DNA from: Arenicola marina
Lineage: Eukaryota; Annelida; Polychaeta; Arenicolidae
DNA length: 64,000 bases
NCBI GenBank assembly: GCA_964019135.1
Contig: OZ025249.1
Span: 9,846,039-9,910,038 of the forward strand
Direction of reading: 5' to 3'
Part shown: piece after piece, positions 35,018-49,100 of the stretch
How positions within the stretch are numbered: position 1 is the first letter of the stretch
Layout of the letters: each line of letters starts with the position of its first letter
The notes under the pieces: generated by a model
Told to the model about the DNA's origin: nothing
The model's input: the letters and a program-made list of their open reading frames with translations, nothing else
Databases searched by the model: none
Program-made: the position numbers and the translations under genes

Positions 35018-38000
35018 TAAGTAAATTATCGCGAGATAATTGGTCCAATCAACATATAGGGCGACAGGCCAATACTCAGTTAACATTAAACGCCCCAGTC
35101 GATGTCAAAAGGATGTGTTTACGCCAAGACTTTATTGTGCGCGCAGTTTATCTGGTTGGGAGCAGTCGGGATTTTCATTGTTGAATGACGTCACTGTATG
35201 GCAGCCATATTTATCTGACGGAAGTCTTGGAAGGGAGGGGGGGGGGGGGGGGAGAGGGATAACGTCATGAAACGAAAGGATGCAAAACATTGCTTCGTAG
35301 TATGCAGAGACATATCTTGTTTAACTGTGGCGTGTTTACTCTTCAGTCTTGTATTTAGGTGCCCTCCTATAGTCCTTCCTTTACTAGATATTAGGTTTAT
35401 AACGCGGAAGCCGATGTACCTCTTTATCCTGTCAGCGGAACCATTATTGGGTCAATCTTCACCCGCCCCACTGCACACAGTCATATATATAGTCGCAGTA
35501 GCATAATGGAAGCTTAATGCGCTGGAATAATATAACGGCTGGAGGCTTTTATGATTAGTAGGCGATAATGTATTGCGACAAAACGGTACAAGACATACCC
35601 CCAACCAGTTTAACGTGTTTAGTTCCTCAGTGTTTCCCAAGTGTCCATCCAATTATCACTGGCTGACAATGTATTGTGAAGTTTCACCTGAAAAGGTTGT
35701 TTTATGTATGTCTTCTATTCTACGAAGGGGATTGGAGACTTTACGTGAAAGGGACACACGGAGAGCTGTTTGTGTCTGTGGGTATAAGATTCTGGTACCG
35801 TATCAGTTTGTCATATCGAGATGTAGAGACTATTCTATTGGGACACCCCGTTCGTTCTCGGTGTCGTGAACGCTGTCTGTAGACGCTAAAGTTCTTTTTG
35901 TTAAAGCGAATCCCTTGTGGACTCGAATTCGTGTATGATTATAATTTCCCGATTAAAAGATTCTGTAAAGCAGTTTGGATCGCGCCAGGGTGTTTGTTTC
36001 AAATCTTTGGTTGTGTTTAAAACAGGTTTGAAGTCGCTGCGTTTTGTGATAAAGTTTGTTATAAAATTCCGAGCTAGGACCCTTCTAGCGGCGCCTTTTC
36101 TGTGTGTTCTGGCGATACAGATATACCATCTGTGTGTGTATCCTCATAATAACGTACGTGTGATAATCAATCAACGGAAATATGTCGGTGATATTGATTA
36201 TTGAAATGGACGTACACGCCTCAGCGTTTGTACGGCTTAACACCGTTGCTTGGCGACGGTCGACCTCACGGCCGACGCGCCCACTGCACGTATCATGTAT
36301 ATATTGAGTAATATTCGGTGATAATTACGAAAAATAGCGGCGACTTTGACGGTTTCATCGCTTGTACAGTGACGCATTGCTATATATATCGACGTGCGAC
36401 CCACGGTGGCATACGAGGTGTACAGTGTACAGGAACAGTTACTCACATCTGTATTTCAAGCAGCATGCAGTTTCACACTTTCGCGTAACGATGTCCTTCA
36501 TCATGGGTGAGAATGCCTGATCATTTTTTTTAGGATTTAGCTCTTTATCATTCTTTTTTTTTCTCATTGACGTGTGTTAACGTTATCGCGACCAAGAACT
36601 TAATTTGTGTTCAATTTTTGCTGCAAGCAAGAAAAGTTATAAAAAAAAGAAGCGAAACTGTGAGGCTGCATGGTCTGGCTGTTGTTGATCATGGCGAAAA
36701 ACTACCACTACACCATAAACTTGGTACACAGTGTTGCTTTTCGTTTTTTTTTGTCGTTCATTATGGAAAGCAGGTAGGTTCACACTGCAGGCGATAGATA
36801 GTACTTATATTTTTGTACTCTAAATTCGATATTTATATGAAAAAGGAAAAAAGTTCTGAAAGGAATGAAGTGCCGTAAACGACTAGCCGATGTTAGTGGG
36901 CAGCGATGGCGCCCACTAGCGGAAGAGTGCTATAGGGGGGAGGGGAATATTCGTGTGATGCTCACACCCTTTTGGCAGGTCTGATTTTTTTTTCTAAGAA
37001 GAGTATGATAGATTGAATGTAACGATGACCGTACTGCAGTTTGGACTTAACATCTGCTGACCATAGTGCTAAACAAACATACCTTGGTAATATTGAGTGC
37101 GCAGAAAACAATGCCTAAATGTGTTTACGTGTATACGTGTGCCGCGATGGGGGTGTCTGCGGGTGGGCAGTGCTTCTCGAGTCTTGGGGGGTGGGGTGTA
37201 CTGTCCCGACCATCTTCCAGCTTCTAGATTCCATCAACACTTATTATCGTAGTTTAAATGTATGGCGTGTGTAATGCGTGAGCTATACGTAAGCAGTGGT
37301 TGAGACTAACATTGAAATAAACATTGTTTGCACCCGGTGTTGATTGACTCGTGAAACGGACAATCCGAGGATTAGATCCACTCCGGGAATATTGAAGTAA
37401 TTGAATTGCATATCACAAGGCATATGTAGTTCTCGATTGGGTACTACACGCCAAGTGGGGAGTGTTCATTATCTGACGAACTATCGTGAGCTCCCCGGCC
37501 AAGTATGTTTTTGACGCTCGCCACGTTTGTATTATATTCGGTACGCATAGGTGTGACCCAAATCACGATCTCTTTGGTTGATATGAATGTTCTATTATTA
37601 TTCTTTTCAACGGCCATTCCCACATGTTTATTTCGGTTTACCGTTTCCCATATGGTGTAGATATTTTGATCTGTTTATAGAGTATGAAATAGTTGAGAGT
37701 ATTGGTATGTGCCGCCAGCAGCTCCCGAGCAGTGGTGTGTGTACCTGTACTCTTTAAACAGTCTTTAAGTGGAGTTTGTTTTTATGTTTTCTTTTTTGTC
37801 AATTTCTTGTCTTTGAAACTATTGGCCGTTGGTTTTAGATCCGACGTAGTGGCCCAAGTCAGAAAGAATTTAATCTTTTGGCGTCCACCTATTGCTTGTT
37901 ATATTGTTTTTCATCTTTTGTTTGTCCGTGAGGAGTTTGCTCGATAGCGTAATTCTGTGGCCTTTGATATGCGTGCATACATAGTTATTTACATACTGAA

Positions 38001-40004
38001 AGTCGTGCTATGCCTATTAAGAAACTCAATCTGACGAAGAAATTGTACATTGGAAGACCGGATTTTGTTTTTCGAGTAACAAGATAAGTATGTGAAAAGG
38101 CACTGATGGCCGACGCCAGGGGTCTGTGGCACACCTGGGCCCCAACAAGCATGGATACAACTCCTGGTCAACGTCACTCTCTTACTATAGACACCGCCCC
38201 ACCCGCTCAGCCTCCTACCCCCGCCACCCACCGTCAATGTGAAAGGAATGTGATGAACGAATGTCTTAAAATGGTGTGATTCTCACTCCAAATACAAATA
38301 AATTGAAATTTAACTGCACATGGAAGTGTTATTGCAAGTGTCTTGTTTTGTTTTTTGCCTCTGGAGATTCGGGTTATTGCATTGCATTGAAAAAAATGAT
38401 TTTTTTTCGGAAACCACGTGGTTTTATGCTAGTCAGAAGGCATGCATTTATACGGATTTAGGTTTTCACGAGAAGCGTTGATGCAATTTAATTTTTGAGT
38501 CCGGACAAGTTTGTATCGAGAGTCCAATAAGGAAAAGCCCGAGTAATTCAAGAGCCTCTGGTATTTTTCTTAAATCTTCGTGCGCGAGGCTTTTAGTAAA
38601 TAATCTCTACATAAAAATGTTTCCAGGTTGCAGAATGTTTTATTCATTCATAATTCTTCAGGTGATGTATATAGAACATAAAATCAACATGTATGTAAGA
38701 TTATACAACAAAATAAATATTTTTACACAATTAATGACATTTGGCACCAAAGAAATATAAATACAAACTTACAATTCCTTATAGCTGACAATCTAACATG
38801 CTGGAATACTTTGTTTTATTTCTTTAACTGGACTGGTTAACATCCAACTACACATTGTTACAACCTATGACCGCTGCCAATATAGTTTATTCCAATTGAT
38901 GCATTGTAGTGCACCATTGTTCGCTTCGGTGTAAGTACAAACTTCACGTACCCACGGGCCGTTTAATGCTCTATTTAAATATAATTTCTACAGACTAAAT
39001 TAATTCTGACCGTGAACCAAATCCATAAATCTTCTGTCACAAGAATGACGATAAAAAAAATATATAAAACAAAAAATATGCCATATCTGATCTAACTGAC
39101 CAGCTGGCGAAAATACTTAGATAAACAAATTACATAGAACTCACGCTAGTTATATACCCGACTAATAGTGATAACCAATCCGTATACACTGTATTGTATT
39201 TATCGGAATATACAGGTGCTCTTGTATTGGACGTTTATCCTTCTTGAGTTTCAAACATTGGACGGAAACTGGGATACTAGTATGTTGATCGCTTGAGCAG
39301 TTTTTAGTGCAATATAACAACTACAACCTGTGTAGTAATCACGTGAAGTGTAAAGCACTAGTGGCTGGTAGAAATGTGGTGGGCCACATTAAATTCGAGC
39401 CAAGTGTGGTAGAAGCTTATGACCATGGCGTTGGATAGCTAGCGCCAAACGTGCACAGACCATGTCCTCAGGTCGGTAAGTAGGCCATGGGATCTTTAGC
39501 CGAGACTCACATGGACATTAAAGAGTGATATGCGAATTCCCGAGTCAACCAGGAGGGCTGGTTTGGTACAACTTACCACATCGACTCCAAGACAAGAAGG
39601 ACTCCATTTGTAAAGAGTAATCTCCTCACCTTGTTGTCTTACTGGTACAATATTATCGATAAGTCTTACACATACGCACGTGTTTTGGTGTAATCGAGAG
39701 AACGAATGACATAGATCAATGATAAAATGGTTGTGGCGAGAACGCTATAAGAGGAATGTGTCAAACAGGGTATCATCATGAAATAAATAAGTTCAGCATC
39801 AATGACATGAAAGTTGCTCGCGTCAAGCCAAGAAACGTAATATTCATCTACTATAAATGAGTATAGAAAGCGACTTTTACCAAAAGTATGGTAAGGAAAG
39901 ATAAGACATTTCTGCAGTTGGCACCGTGCATGTAACTCCTTGGCACTGGAGATGACATTCAGAGTAAAAAGCTTTCGCCGTTAGATGGCGCTAGCTCGAG
40001 ATTG
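35018..40004. other. Intergenic gap between convergent NUP153 and AHI1
   Basis: About 5 kb of unique, AT-rich DNA contains a G-run (35237-35252), TATATA-type stretches and scattered frames under 100 codons with no family motif. The AHI1 3' UTR must occupy the right part. Minus-strand AATAAA candidates read as TTTATT at 38815-38820 and 38639-38644, which would give a 3' UTR of about 1.2-1.4 kb. A short + strand frame near 38106-38279 has no support. Nothing else is recognised. Confidence 0.45.
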
Positions 40005-40122
40005 CTAGGCGATGGACTCGTTTTCGGAGCGGCGTCTTCTGCCTGACGTGGACTTGGAAGTAGAGGGTCCTTCTCCTCCTTCGAGACTGAGCTTTTTCCT
40101 GGACTGTCTGACGCGTCGGGGT
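40005..40122 (-). other. AHI1: AHI1 terminal exon (basic C-terminal tail)
   Basis: Joined in phase 2 to exon 40480-40398, it reads RPRRVRQSRKKLSLEGGE and continues to TAG at 40005-40007. This resembles the basic end of human jouberin (NKQAGRKVTLIE). A longer frame in another phase (DPDASDSPGKSSVSKEEKD..., ending near 39959) also looks protein-like, but no visible donor in the preceding exon supplies the phase it needs. Confidence 0.7.
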
Positions 40123-43100
40123 CTTTAAAATGTATCAACAAAGTATCACATTAACAAACATGGCCTACAGTTAGATACAGTATATTACTCACGAACATCC
40201 TCTCATTCGAGTATTATTTGGGACAGATCTAAACAAATCCATAAAAACATCAATACAACTGGTTTTCATATAGTTTGCTCTATAATTTCATGTCGGAGTC
40301 TGAACAGGCTTTCTCGCATCACAAAATCTGTCATAGCAGTACGGTCAGTCGCGAGTATAACGTGAGCTATGCTGACGGGCGTATGACCCGTGTTCACCTG
40401 TGGGTGGAGGATTCGGCGTCACTGTCTTCCGTGCCTGACAGAAACTTGAGCTCTCCACTCTTACTGACGACAGCCGCAGTCTGAGGGGAACAGCCACACA
40501 AAAACAATCATTGCATGTTACTAACATTACCAAATTCTGCAAGCATTACTCATCATACATAGCTGAACACGCGAGTGATAGCAACATTTCTTTCAACATT
40601 AATGTATGTAACTATGGAGTGCGAGTAATACACTAAACCTAAATACAATTTAGCCGTAAACACATATCTATGAATGAGAATAATTATTCGGTTAAGTATA
40701 AATAAGACACTATATGGAGATTAGTTTCGGGAGACACCCAGATGTGTACCATGTGCTTCCCTTCGCGGTTGTCTCAATTACGTTTTCCTTTTAGCAAGGA
40801 ACCAGTACAGAAGTTCCTATTCTCTTCTGTCCACATTGCTTTAAGAGGCATCTGACCCATGGTACAGTGAGCACACTGAAGCAATACTCACGCGTGAACG
40901 TCTTCCCTTCCGTTGCTTCTTCTCAGCTTGCCCCTCCCCATCCTCCTCCTCTTCCTCGTCCTCCTCTTCGTTTTCTTGTTCCACGCGGACGCGGTATTCC
41001 GCCAGCGTCGGGTCTTCCTCAGCGGGGTTGTCATTGGATACTGGGCATAAACAAAGTTCAGTGCACGGTAAGGTCAGCTCTTTGTAGATCACCAACACAA
41101 AAATCTGTATCACCGGACAGTATTCTTTAAAAAAAAAGTCAGATTGAACACTTTCCAACAAAGTGAAGTTTTTTCAATTAAACTGCGGTATTATTGTGGA
41201 ATAAAGCAATACAACTTCAATTAGGTTATAATGACAAGGTAAATAATTCACACAATATTACTCTTAGGATGGAAGACGGAACACCTGCCAAAGACTTACG
41301 GTTGGAAGCATAGTTAGCCGGGAAGAAGCCCTGTTCGCCACTGGAGAGTTCTCCCATCCACCAGTTGTCGTTGTCCTTGTAGAGCACTTTGATCATGTCA
41401 CCGCGGGCCAGAGACAACTCGTCCGAGCGCTGGGCTTGGTAGTCATACAGCGCCACCACCTGGGAGATTATACGAGAAACGCTGCATGACGATGTTGTGA
41501 CATTGATAAGTTAAAAAAGACAGGATTGGATCCAAACAATTGTTTCTTAACATAACTTCCGAAAATTATGTTGAACATAAAGTTACTGATTGGGCTATTT
41601 CATAAATCAGCAATATTTTTCTTAATTTTCAATATTAGTTTCTTACGAGTTCAGATCTCGCTTGCTTCGACTGATTTCCAAGGAAGGAAAACTGTGGCTT
41701 TCCCTGCGTCTGAAAAAGGCAAAAAACGTCATTTGCCAGTGAATTTCAGTTTTGCATAAGATGTTATCACTAAAGTAAGTCAATTATTTCTATATTTTAC
41801 CTCGAACTTCGATAGGTAAACGAAAAAAAGTCTGTGTATGTGTGTTCTACTTTTCCCCAAAAAGGATGTCAATAAATGAAAATCAATTGATAATGATTTG
41901 TTCCGCGTTGTCCACCTACTAGGAAATGAGATTGACTGTATGCATATGTAACTTATAAGGAAATTACTGAATTGATAGACATGTACAGAATTGTCATATA
42001 GATTCAGTAACTTTGACGTAAAATTAGAGCATATAATAAAATCGACATTTACACGACAGATTAAACCTATTAGCAGGATAGATAGAATGGCTTACGGCGT
42101 TAATGGAGATCGCTGGCTGCCGGCCGAAATGGGTGGGACTTCCGCTCCGCCCGCCCACTGGAAAACACACGTCAAGGTCAAGGTCACTGTGGTAACGTGT
42201 CAGTCTTTGGCCCTTGTCCCCAGGAATATAGTACATTGGCCTGGCGCACTTGTTTGGATACCCACGAGAGCCAGTTTATCCTTGTAGAAATATCATAACG
42301 AATTCGACGCTAGGTGTCCAACGCATTGGACACCGGTAGATATGAAACAGTAAAACCGGGAGATCAACCCACGCATATATAATTGGGGGATTAAGTACTC
42401 GGCCAGCGCTCAAATTTAAATGGGAATCATTTTTCAGATTACCACTCAGCACAAGCAGGTCATTGTGACTGGCTCAACAACTTGAAATGAAGTGAAGTAA
42501 TCGTGGTTTAGGCCACCTGTGTGCACATGAAACCTAAATTGGGCGAAGAAGACTCCCGTGAGTATGACATGGGTCGCGTGATACTTTCTCTAGTTGCAGG
42601 TGCCAGGGTTCGAACCGACGTACGTCCTGTGGCTCTCCACCTCACCCTGCTTACCAACTGAGATAAGGAGGCTTAATCTGTCTCCACGAGAACTGCGGTT
42701 AATACTGAAGGCCGAACAGAGGTCATCGTACCTTGCGTGAAGCTGGGTCGCCAGCTGCCCTGACTCTGCTTCATGTACTCCATGTGGGAGGCCAGCTACT
42801 AAAGGACTACTAAAGGCCGGTCACCGTACCTTGTGTGAAGCTAGGTCGCCAGCTACCCTGACTCTGCTTCATGTACTCCATGTGGGAGGCCAGCTACTAA
42901 AGGACTACTAAAGGCCGGTCACCGTACCTTGTGTGAAGCTGGGTCGCCAGCTGCCCTGACTCTGCTTCATGTACTCCATGTGGGAGGCCAGCTACTAAAG
43001 GACTACTAAAGGCCGGTCACCGTACCTTGTGTGAAGCTAGGTCGCCAGCTACCCTGACTCTGCTTCATGTACTCCATGTGGGAGGCCAGCTACTAAAGGA

Positions 43101-46100
43101 CTACTAAAGGCCGGTCACCGTACCTTGTGTGAAGCTGGGTCGCCAGCTGCCCTGACTCTGCTTCATGTACTCCATGTGGGAGGCCAGCTACTAAAGGACT
43201 ACTAAAGGCCGGTCACCGTACCTTGTGTGAAGCTAGGTCGCCAGCTACCCTGACTCTGCTTCATGTACTCCATGTGGGAGGCCAGCTACTAAAGGACTAC
43301 TAAAGGCCGGTCACCGTACCTTGTGTGAAGCTGGGTCGCCAGCTGCCCTGACTCTGCTTCATGTACTCCATGTGGGAGGCCAGCTACTAAAGGACTACCA
43401 AAGGCCGGTCACCGTACCTTGTGTGAAGCTGGGTCGCCAGCTGCCCTGACTCTGCTTCATGTACTCCATGTGGGAGGCCAGCTACTAAAGGACTACCAAA
43501 GGCCGGTCACCGTACCTTGTGTGAAGCTGGGTCGCCAGCTACCCTGACTCTGCTTCATGTACTCCATGTGGGAGGCCAGCTACTAAAGGACTACCAAAGG
43601 CCGGTCACCGTACCTTGTGTGAAGCTGGGTCGCCAGCTGCCCTGACTCTGCTTCATGTACTCCATGTGGGAGGCCAGCTACTAAAGGACTACCAAAGGCC
43701 GGTCACCGTACCTTGTGTGAAGCTGGGTCGCCAGCTGCCCTGACTCTGCTTCATGTACTCCATGTGGGAGGCCAGCTACTAAAGGACTACCAAAGGCCGG
43801 TCACCGTACCTTGTGTGAAGCTAGGTCGCCAGCTACCCTGACTCTGCTTCATGTACTCCATGTGGGAGGCCAGCTACTAAAGGACTACCAAAGGCCGGTC
43901 ACCGTACCTTGTGTGAAGCTGGGTCGCCAGCTGCCCTGACTCTGCTTCATGTACTCCATGTGGGAGGCCAGCTACTAAAGGACTACCAAAGGCCGGTCAC
44001 CGTACCTTGTGTGAAGCTAGGTCGCCAGCTACCCTGACTCTGCTTCATGTACTCCATGTGGGAGGCCAGCTACTAAAGGACTACCAAAGGCCGGTCACCG
44101 TACCTTGTGTGAAGCTGGGTCGCCAGCTACCCTGACTCTGCTTCATGTACTCCATGTGGGAGGCCAGCTACTAAAGGACTACCAAAGGCCGGTCACCGTA
44201 CCTTGTGTGAAGCTAGGTCGCCAGCTACCCTGACTCTGCTTCATGTACTCCATGTGGGAGGCCAGCTACTAAAGGACTACCAAAGGCCGGTCACCGTACC
44301 TTGTGTGAAGCTGGGTCGCCAGCTGCCCTGACTCTGCTTCATGTACTCCATGTGGGAGGCCAGCTACTAAAGGACTACCAAAGGCCGGTCACCGTACCTT
44401 GTGTGAAGCTGGGTCGCCAGCTACCCTGACTCTGCTTCATGTACTCCATGTGGGAGGCCAGCTACTAAAGGACTACTAAAGGCCGGTCACCGTACCTTGT
44501 GTGAAGCTGGGTCGCCAGCTACCCTGACTCTGCTTCATGTACTCCATGTGGGAGGCCAGCTACTAAAGGACTACTAAAGGCCGGTCACCGTACCTTGTGT
44601 GAAGCTGGGTCGCCAGCTACCCTGACTCTGCTTCATGTACTCCATGTGGGAGGCCAGCTACTAAAGGACTACTAAAGGCCGGTCACCGTACCTTGTGTGA
44701 AGCTGGGTCGCCAGCTGCCCTGACTCTGCTTCATGTACTCCATGTGGGAGGCCAGCTACTAAAGGACTACTAAAGGCCGGTCACCGTACCTTGTGTGAAG
44801 CTGGGTCGCCAGCTGCCCTGACTCTGCTTCATGTACTCCATGTGGGAGGCCAGCTACTAAAGGACTACCAAAGGCCGGTCACCGTACCTTGTGTGAAGCT
44901 GGGTCGCCAGCTACCCTGACTCTGCTTCATGTACTCCATGTGGGAGGCCAGCTACTAAAGGACTACTAAAGGCCGGTCACCGTACCTTGTGTGAAGCTGG
45001 GTCGCCAGCTACCCTGACTCTGCTTCATGTACTCCATGTGGGAGGCCAGCTGGTGCTGGTTGGCGGCGGCCCCGGACAACGTGCGGCTGGCGTGCGGCGA
45101 GAACAGGCTCGGCTCCGGACTCTGCAAGGTGGGAGTGGGGGGGCGGGGGGCATAGGGGGTGGTGTATAGGGGGCGTGGCGTAGAGGGAGGCAGGTGGCAT
45201 AGAGGGAGGAGGTGGCATAGAGGGGGGGGGGGCGGCGTAGGGAGGTAGATGGGGGGGGGGGGGGTGGAAACAATAGATGGCTTTCGTTAAATACAAAATT
45301 AATACTAAGGCAGTGAGCTGAACTTTTCCGCAGAAAACTGATGATGTTCAACTGATGGGTTTACTAGCCATGTTTTTATTCTAAGAGGGCCGCCCCTGAT
45401 GTACTGAGTTCCTAGTTTGCCTCTTTATAAGGCGTAATATATACCATAGAGCGAGAGCGAGAGATTCCACCAACCATGGTTCGCGTTTGCAGGTTGCTCT
45501 GAAAGGTGTCGAATTCCGACCCCCACGTGGTTCCCAGGGTGCCGGTGACTCCCCTGGGGAGGCTGGAGGTACCCCCGGGCACCCCCAGAGGGTGCAGCCC
45601 CTGGTTGGCCGAGGTCGTGTTCTTAAAAGCCTGGAGCCATGAAGCCATTAGAGTTCATACGGTCAATGCTCCAACAACGTCAACCCTGTTATTCGGGCAC
45701 GACTTTTCATTAGATGTATTAAGTATAAATATGGTTATGGTGCTGTAAACAAGGTCAAAATTACAAAGGGAGAGAGCGTGTGTTGTTGATTAATAATTTA
45801 CATATATATAACGATACAATATATAAATGTCATGTTGTATATTTGATTTAAATGTTATTAAGCAAAAGCTAGCCGAATATTTCCACCTCAATTATAAGGT
45901 CAGTATGTATACTTACAAAGAGAGGTTGTGTTGTTATATTAATAATTTACATATATATAACGATGTCATACAGTGTCATGTTGTATATTTTCTTTGAAAA
46001 GGGAAAGTTGACTGAATGTTTTCAATTGTAAGGTCGACCATGCTGTATAAGTCTGAAAGTCTCACCGAGACGGCATCCAGCTTCTTCATGACGCGGTTTA

Positions 46101-49100
46101 TCTTACTGGACTCCTCCAGCTGCACCGAGTCCCGGATGTTCATCGCCTTGGAGCGACTCGCCTCCATTCTGGAGACATTACACGGAACATCACCAAGATC
46201 AATGTATACACATGTACATCTCTTCTAAACCAAGAAGGCAAGTCATCTGGGGCTTGCCCACACTATTGTATAGGAGTGAGACTTTGTCACGGTGCTATGG
46301 CAACTGACGACCATAGTTGTATTCTTATTTATATCTGTACATCTTGAACACGTCACTTTTGACACGTGTATGTATGAACCACTTTGTAAATGCTTTTATG
46401 CTACGCACAAATAAAGATAATAATAATAGTAATATTATGCATTATATACCCGTATACGGCGATACACAGATATACATGGACAGACCAGTAACTATGCGCA
46501 ACCGAAATTAATTTTAGAGTTTTTAGAATATTAAAGCAACATCACATTGCTACTTTACTTGACCGAATAATGGCATATGCCTGATGATGTAATGTTTTTC
46601 CGGATTTTTTTTTATGATCTGTACGTTTTATCGCAGTTTGCGAATACCATGACTAAATGCCAAAAAAAAAATGCAACAGAGATGTTCTCTGGGTGAGAAG
46701 CAAAACCTGTCTGTGTGTCTCGGGTAAGGATCCCGTGCCATTCTTCACGAAAAACAACAGGCGACCCCTGGCGACGAAGCTCCGGCCTACTGTCAAACCT
46801 TGCCTGAACTCCACTAGCACGATAACGATGACATACATCCCCACCCTCATCAACGACCCAACCAACACACCTTATTGTAAATACAGCTCAGCAGTTTAAC
46901 CAGGCAGCTTATGTATTCACATCAGGACTCTTTCTAAGAGACATCATAAGCACCCTTTCCATAATTGCAGGGAGCAGTGATATGGCAATAGAAATCATTA
47001 TATTATAACACTAAACATAAGCGTCCTACCCTTCATCTTCTGCCCTCAGTTCGGCCCCTGGTCTCATCACTGGTGACTTGGGCGCCCCGGCCCCGATCCC
47101 CAGCTCCCGGGCGGCCGCTGTCCCATAATAACACAATATCATCAGTTCATTGCACTAAAAGGCCTCAGAGCCATGGTACAAAACATGTATAGACAATAGA
47201 CAATGGACGTCGATCATATACAAGTATTAAAATCAACTGCATGAATAGTGAATGGCATCGTAAACTATTTGTTAACTCCGAATGGCCAACTTTGAAATGG
47301 CAATGACATGACTGGATCAGTACCAGATGTGCTAGATAAACACCAGTAACAATAGTTTAAGATTTATCATTAGTCAGGTATAACGTATATATAACGCATG
47401 TTGAGTAAAATGCCTTATTAGTTAAAGACCACAAATATAACCGCATGTGTACACCAATGCTGTTTGAACACGTCTGTGTTTCAGTTCCTGGGTACCTGGA
47501 TGTATACCTCTGATTGTTCATGCACTGTTGCGTAGCCATTGGCTTCTAGTCCTGGCAATTGGTTAAGCGTGAGTTGCGTCACCTAACATGATCCAAAATA
47601 AAACGCTGCGAAAGCGATGTTGGGCAAATACATGACCACTGAATCGTGACTTCACCGTGATCTGACTCGCATGATCAAGTTCAAGTTCATGATCACGTTC
47701 TCCCCGATATGAGCGCGATTTGCGCGCGACTTCACCGGGACTTGATCGTGAGCTGAGCGTGACTGAAACTGACTGGCTTGAGCGTAACTTCACCCCTAGG
47801 GTATATGACCGTGATTTGCGCGTGACTTCCCGAGATTTGATCGTAAGGTGAGCGTGATTTGACTGGATAGAGCGAGATCTTACCATTGTGGTCGTACTTA
47901 TAGACGAGGATCTGGTGGTTTTCTCCGAATGAGCAGAAGGCGACCACGTGGTCCAGCGGGTGGTAGTCGACGTCACAGACGGGTTGTCTGAAGCCCAGCT
48001 CCGTGTAGGTGGCGACCTGGTCCCCTGGGGCGGTCGCACGGGACACATGACGACAGGTCAGACAGACAGCGGTATAGTGCATCAGGACTTACAGTGGGAT
48101 GGAACTCATCAAAAGGTATCACAGGGAGACGTATAGGAAGGGGTTTGTGCTTTGTGGATACATAAACCAACGAAACCCGGCTTAAGAAATCTTATTGGAG
48201 AATAAGATGAAAAACAATGTGTTTTATATGTCTTGGGGAATCAAATTCTTATCTCCCACCAAATGAATCGTTGGGTCGACCTCAGAGATACATATAGACG
48301 AGGAATACAAGGCAAATAAAAGGCAATATTCAGGCATGGCGGGGTGTTACATTGTGGAGGGGGGTGGGGGGGGGGGGTACCCAGCCGAGTCGCTGTATCA
48401 GATGTCCACATAGGGCTCAAACTAAATTTAATACGTACAAAAATGGAAGGCTAGACCTGGTGGGAAGGGGGGGGGGGTTGAGGGGCTGCTGGGGTAGGGG
48501 GGTGTACCTACCGGTGTCGCTGTTCCAGACGTACACACAGGAGTCCTCGCTGCCGGCGAAGATGAAGGCGCCACACGGTGTAAACGTACAGTGGACGTGA
48601 TCCCGGAAGTTCAAGGCACCGACGTATCGCTGCATTACGGCCGACCTGAGGACGCGGACGATTATAAACCATACTGTATATAGTAATATACTCATCTACG
48701 ACGTGGCGCTGAAGGGTGGGGCGTTACAGTATGGGACGATAAAGGGCGGAGCGTTAAAGGGTGGAGCGTTGAAGGGTGGGGCATAACAGGGTGGAGGGTT
48801 AAAGAGTGAGGCGTTGAAGGGGGGGGGGGGCGTTGAAGGGCGGGGCGTTAAAGGGCGGGGCGTTGAAGGACGGGAGGTTGAAAGGCGGGGCGTTAAAGGG
48901 CGGGGCGATGAGGGGCGGGGCGTTGAAATGCGGGACGTTGAAAGGCGGGGCTTTGAAGGGCGAGGCGTTAAAGGGCGGAGCGTTGAAGGGCGGGACTTTG
49001 AAGGGCGGGACGTTAAAGGGCGGGGCATTAAACGTCGGGGCGTTGAAGGGCGGGGCGATGAAGGGCGGGGCGTTGAAGGGTGGGGCGTTGAAGGGCGGGG

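Noticed and set aside
38106-38279. Short + strand frame starting MADARGLWHTWAP
   Set aside because: Under 60 codons, no recognised motif, no splice or transcript evidence in the intergenic gap.
42594-42672. Functional tRNA gene on the minus strand
   Set aside because: A and B boxes are present, but the presumed acceptor-stem halves do not pair and the spacing is long, so it fits a SINE head better.
42823-44985. Intronic 98-bp copies as a series of genuine 64-nt AHI1 exons
   Set aside because: Introns between them would be only 34 nt with a poor pyrimidine tract. Joining exon 45121-44986 (phase 1 out) directly to 42157-42096 (phase 1 in, 0 out) and the SH3 exon (phase 0 in) already closes the frame.
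42725-45050. CRISPR-like array (regular 98-bp periodicity)
   Set aside because: No unique spacers between repeats: whole units are near-identical, and the locus is an animal intron.
44987-45351. Open frames over exon 45121-44986 on both strands (Pro-rich on minus, Gly/Val-rich on plus)
   Set aside because: They run through the AHI1 exon and the adjacent GGGGGG/CATAGAGG low-complexity stretch in the wrong frame or strand.
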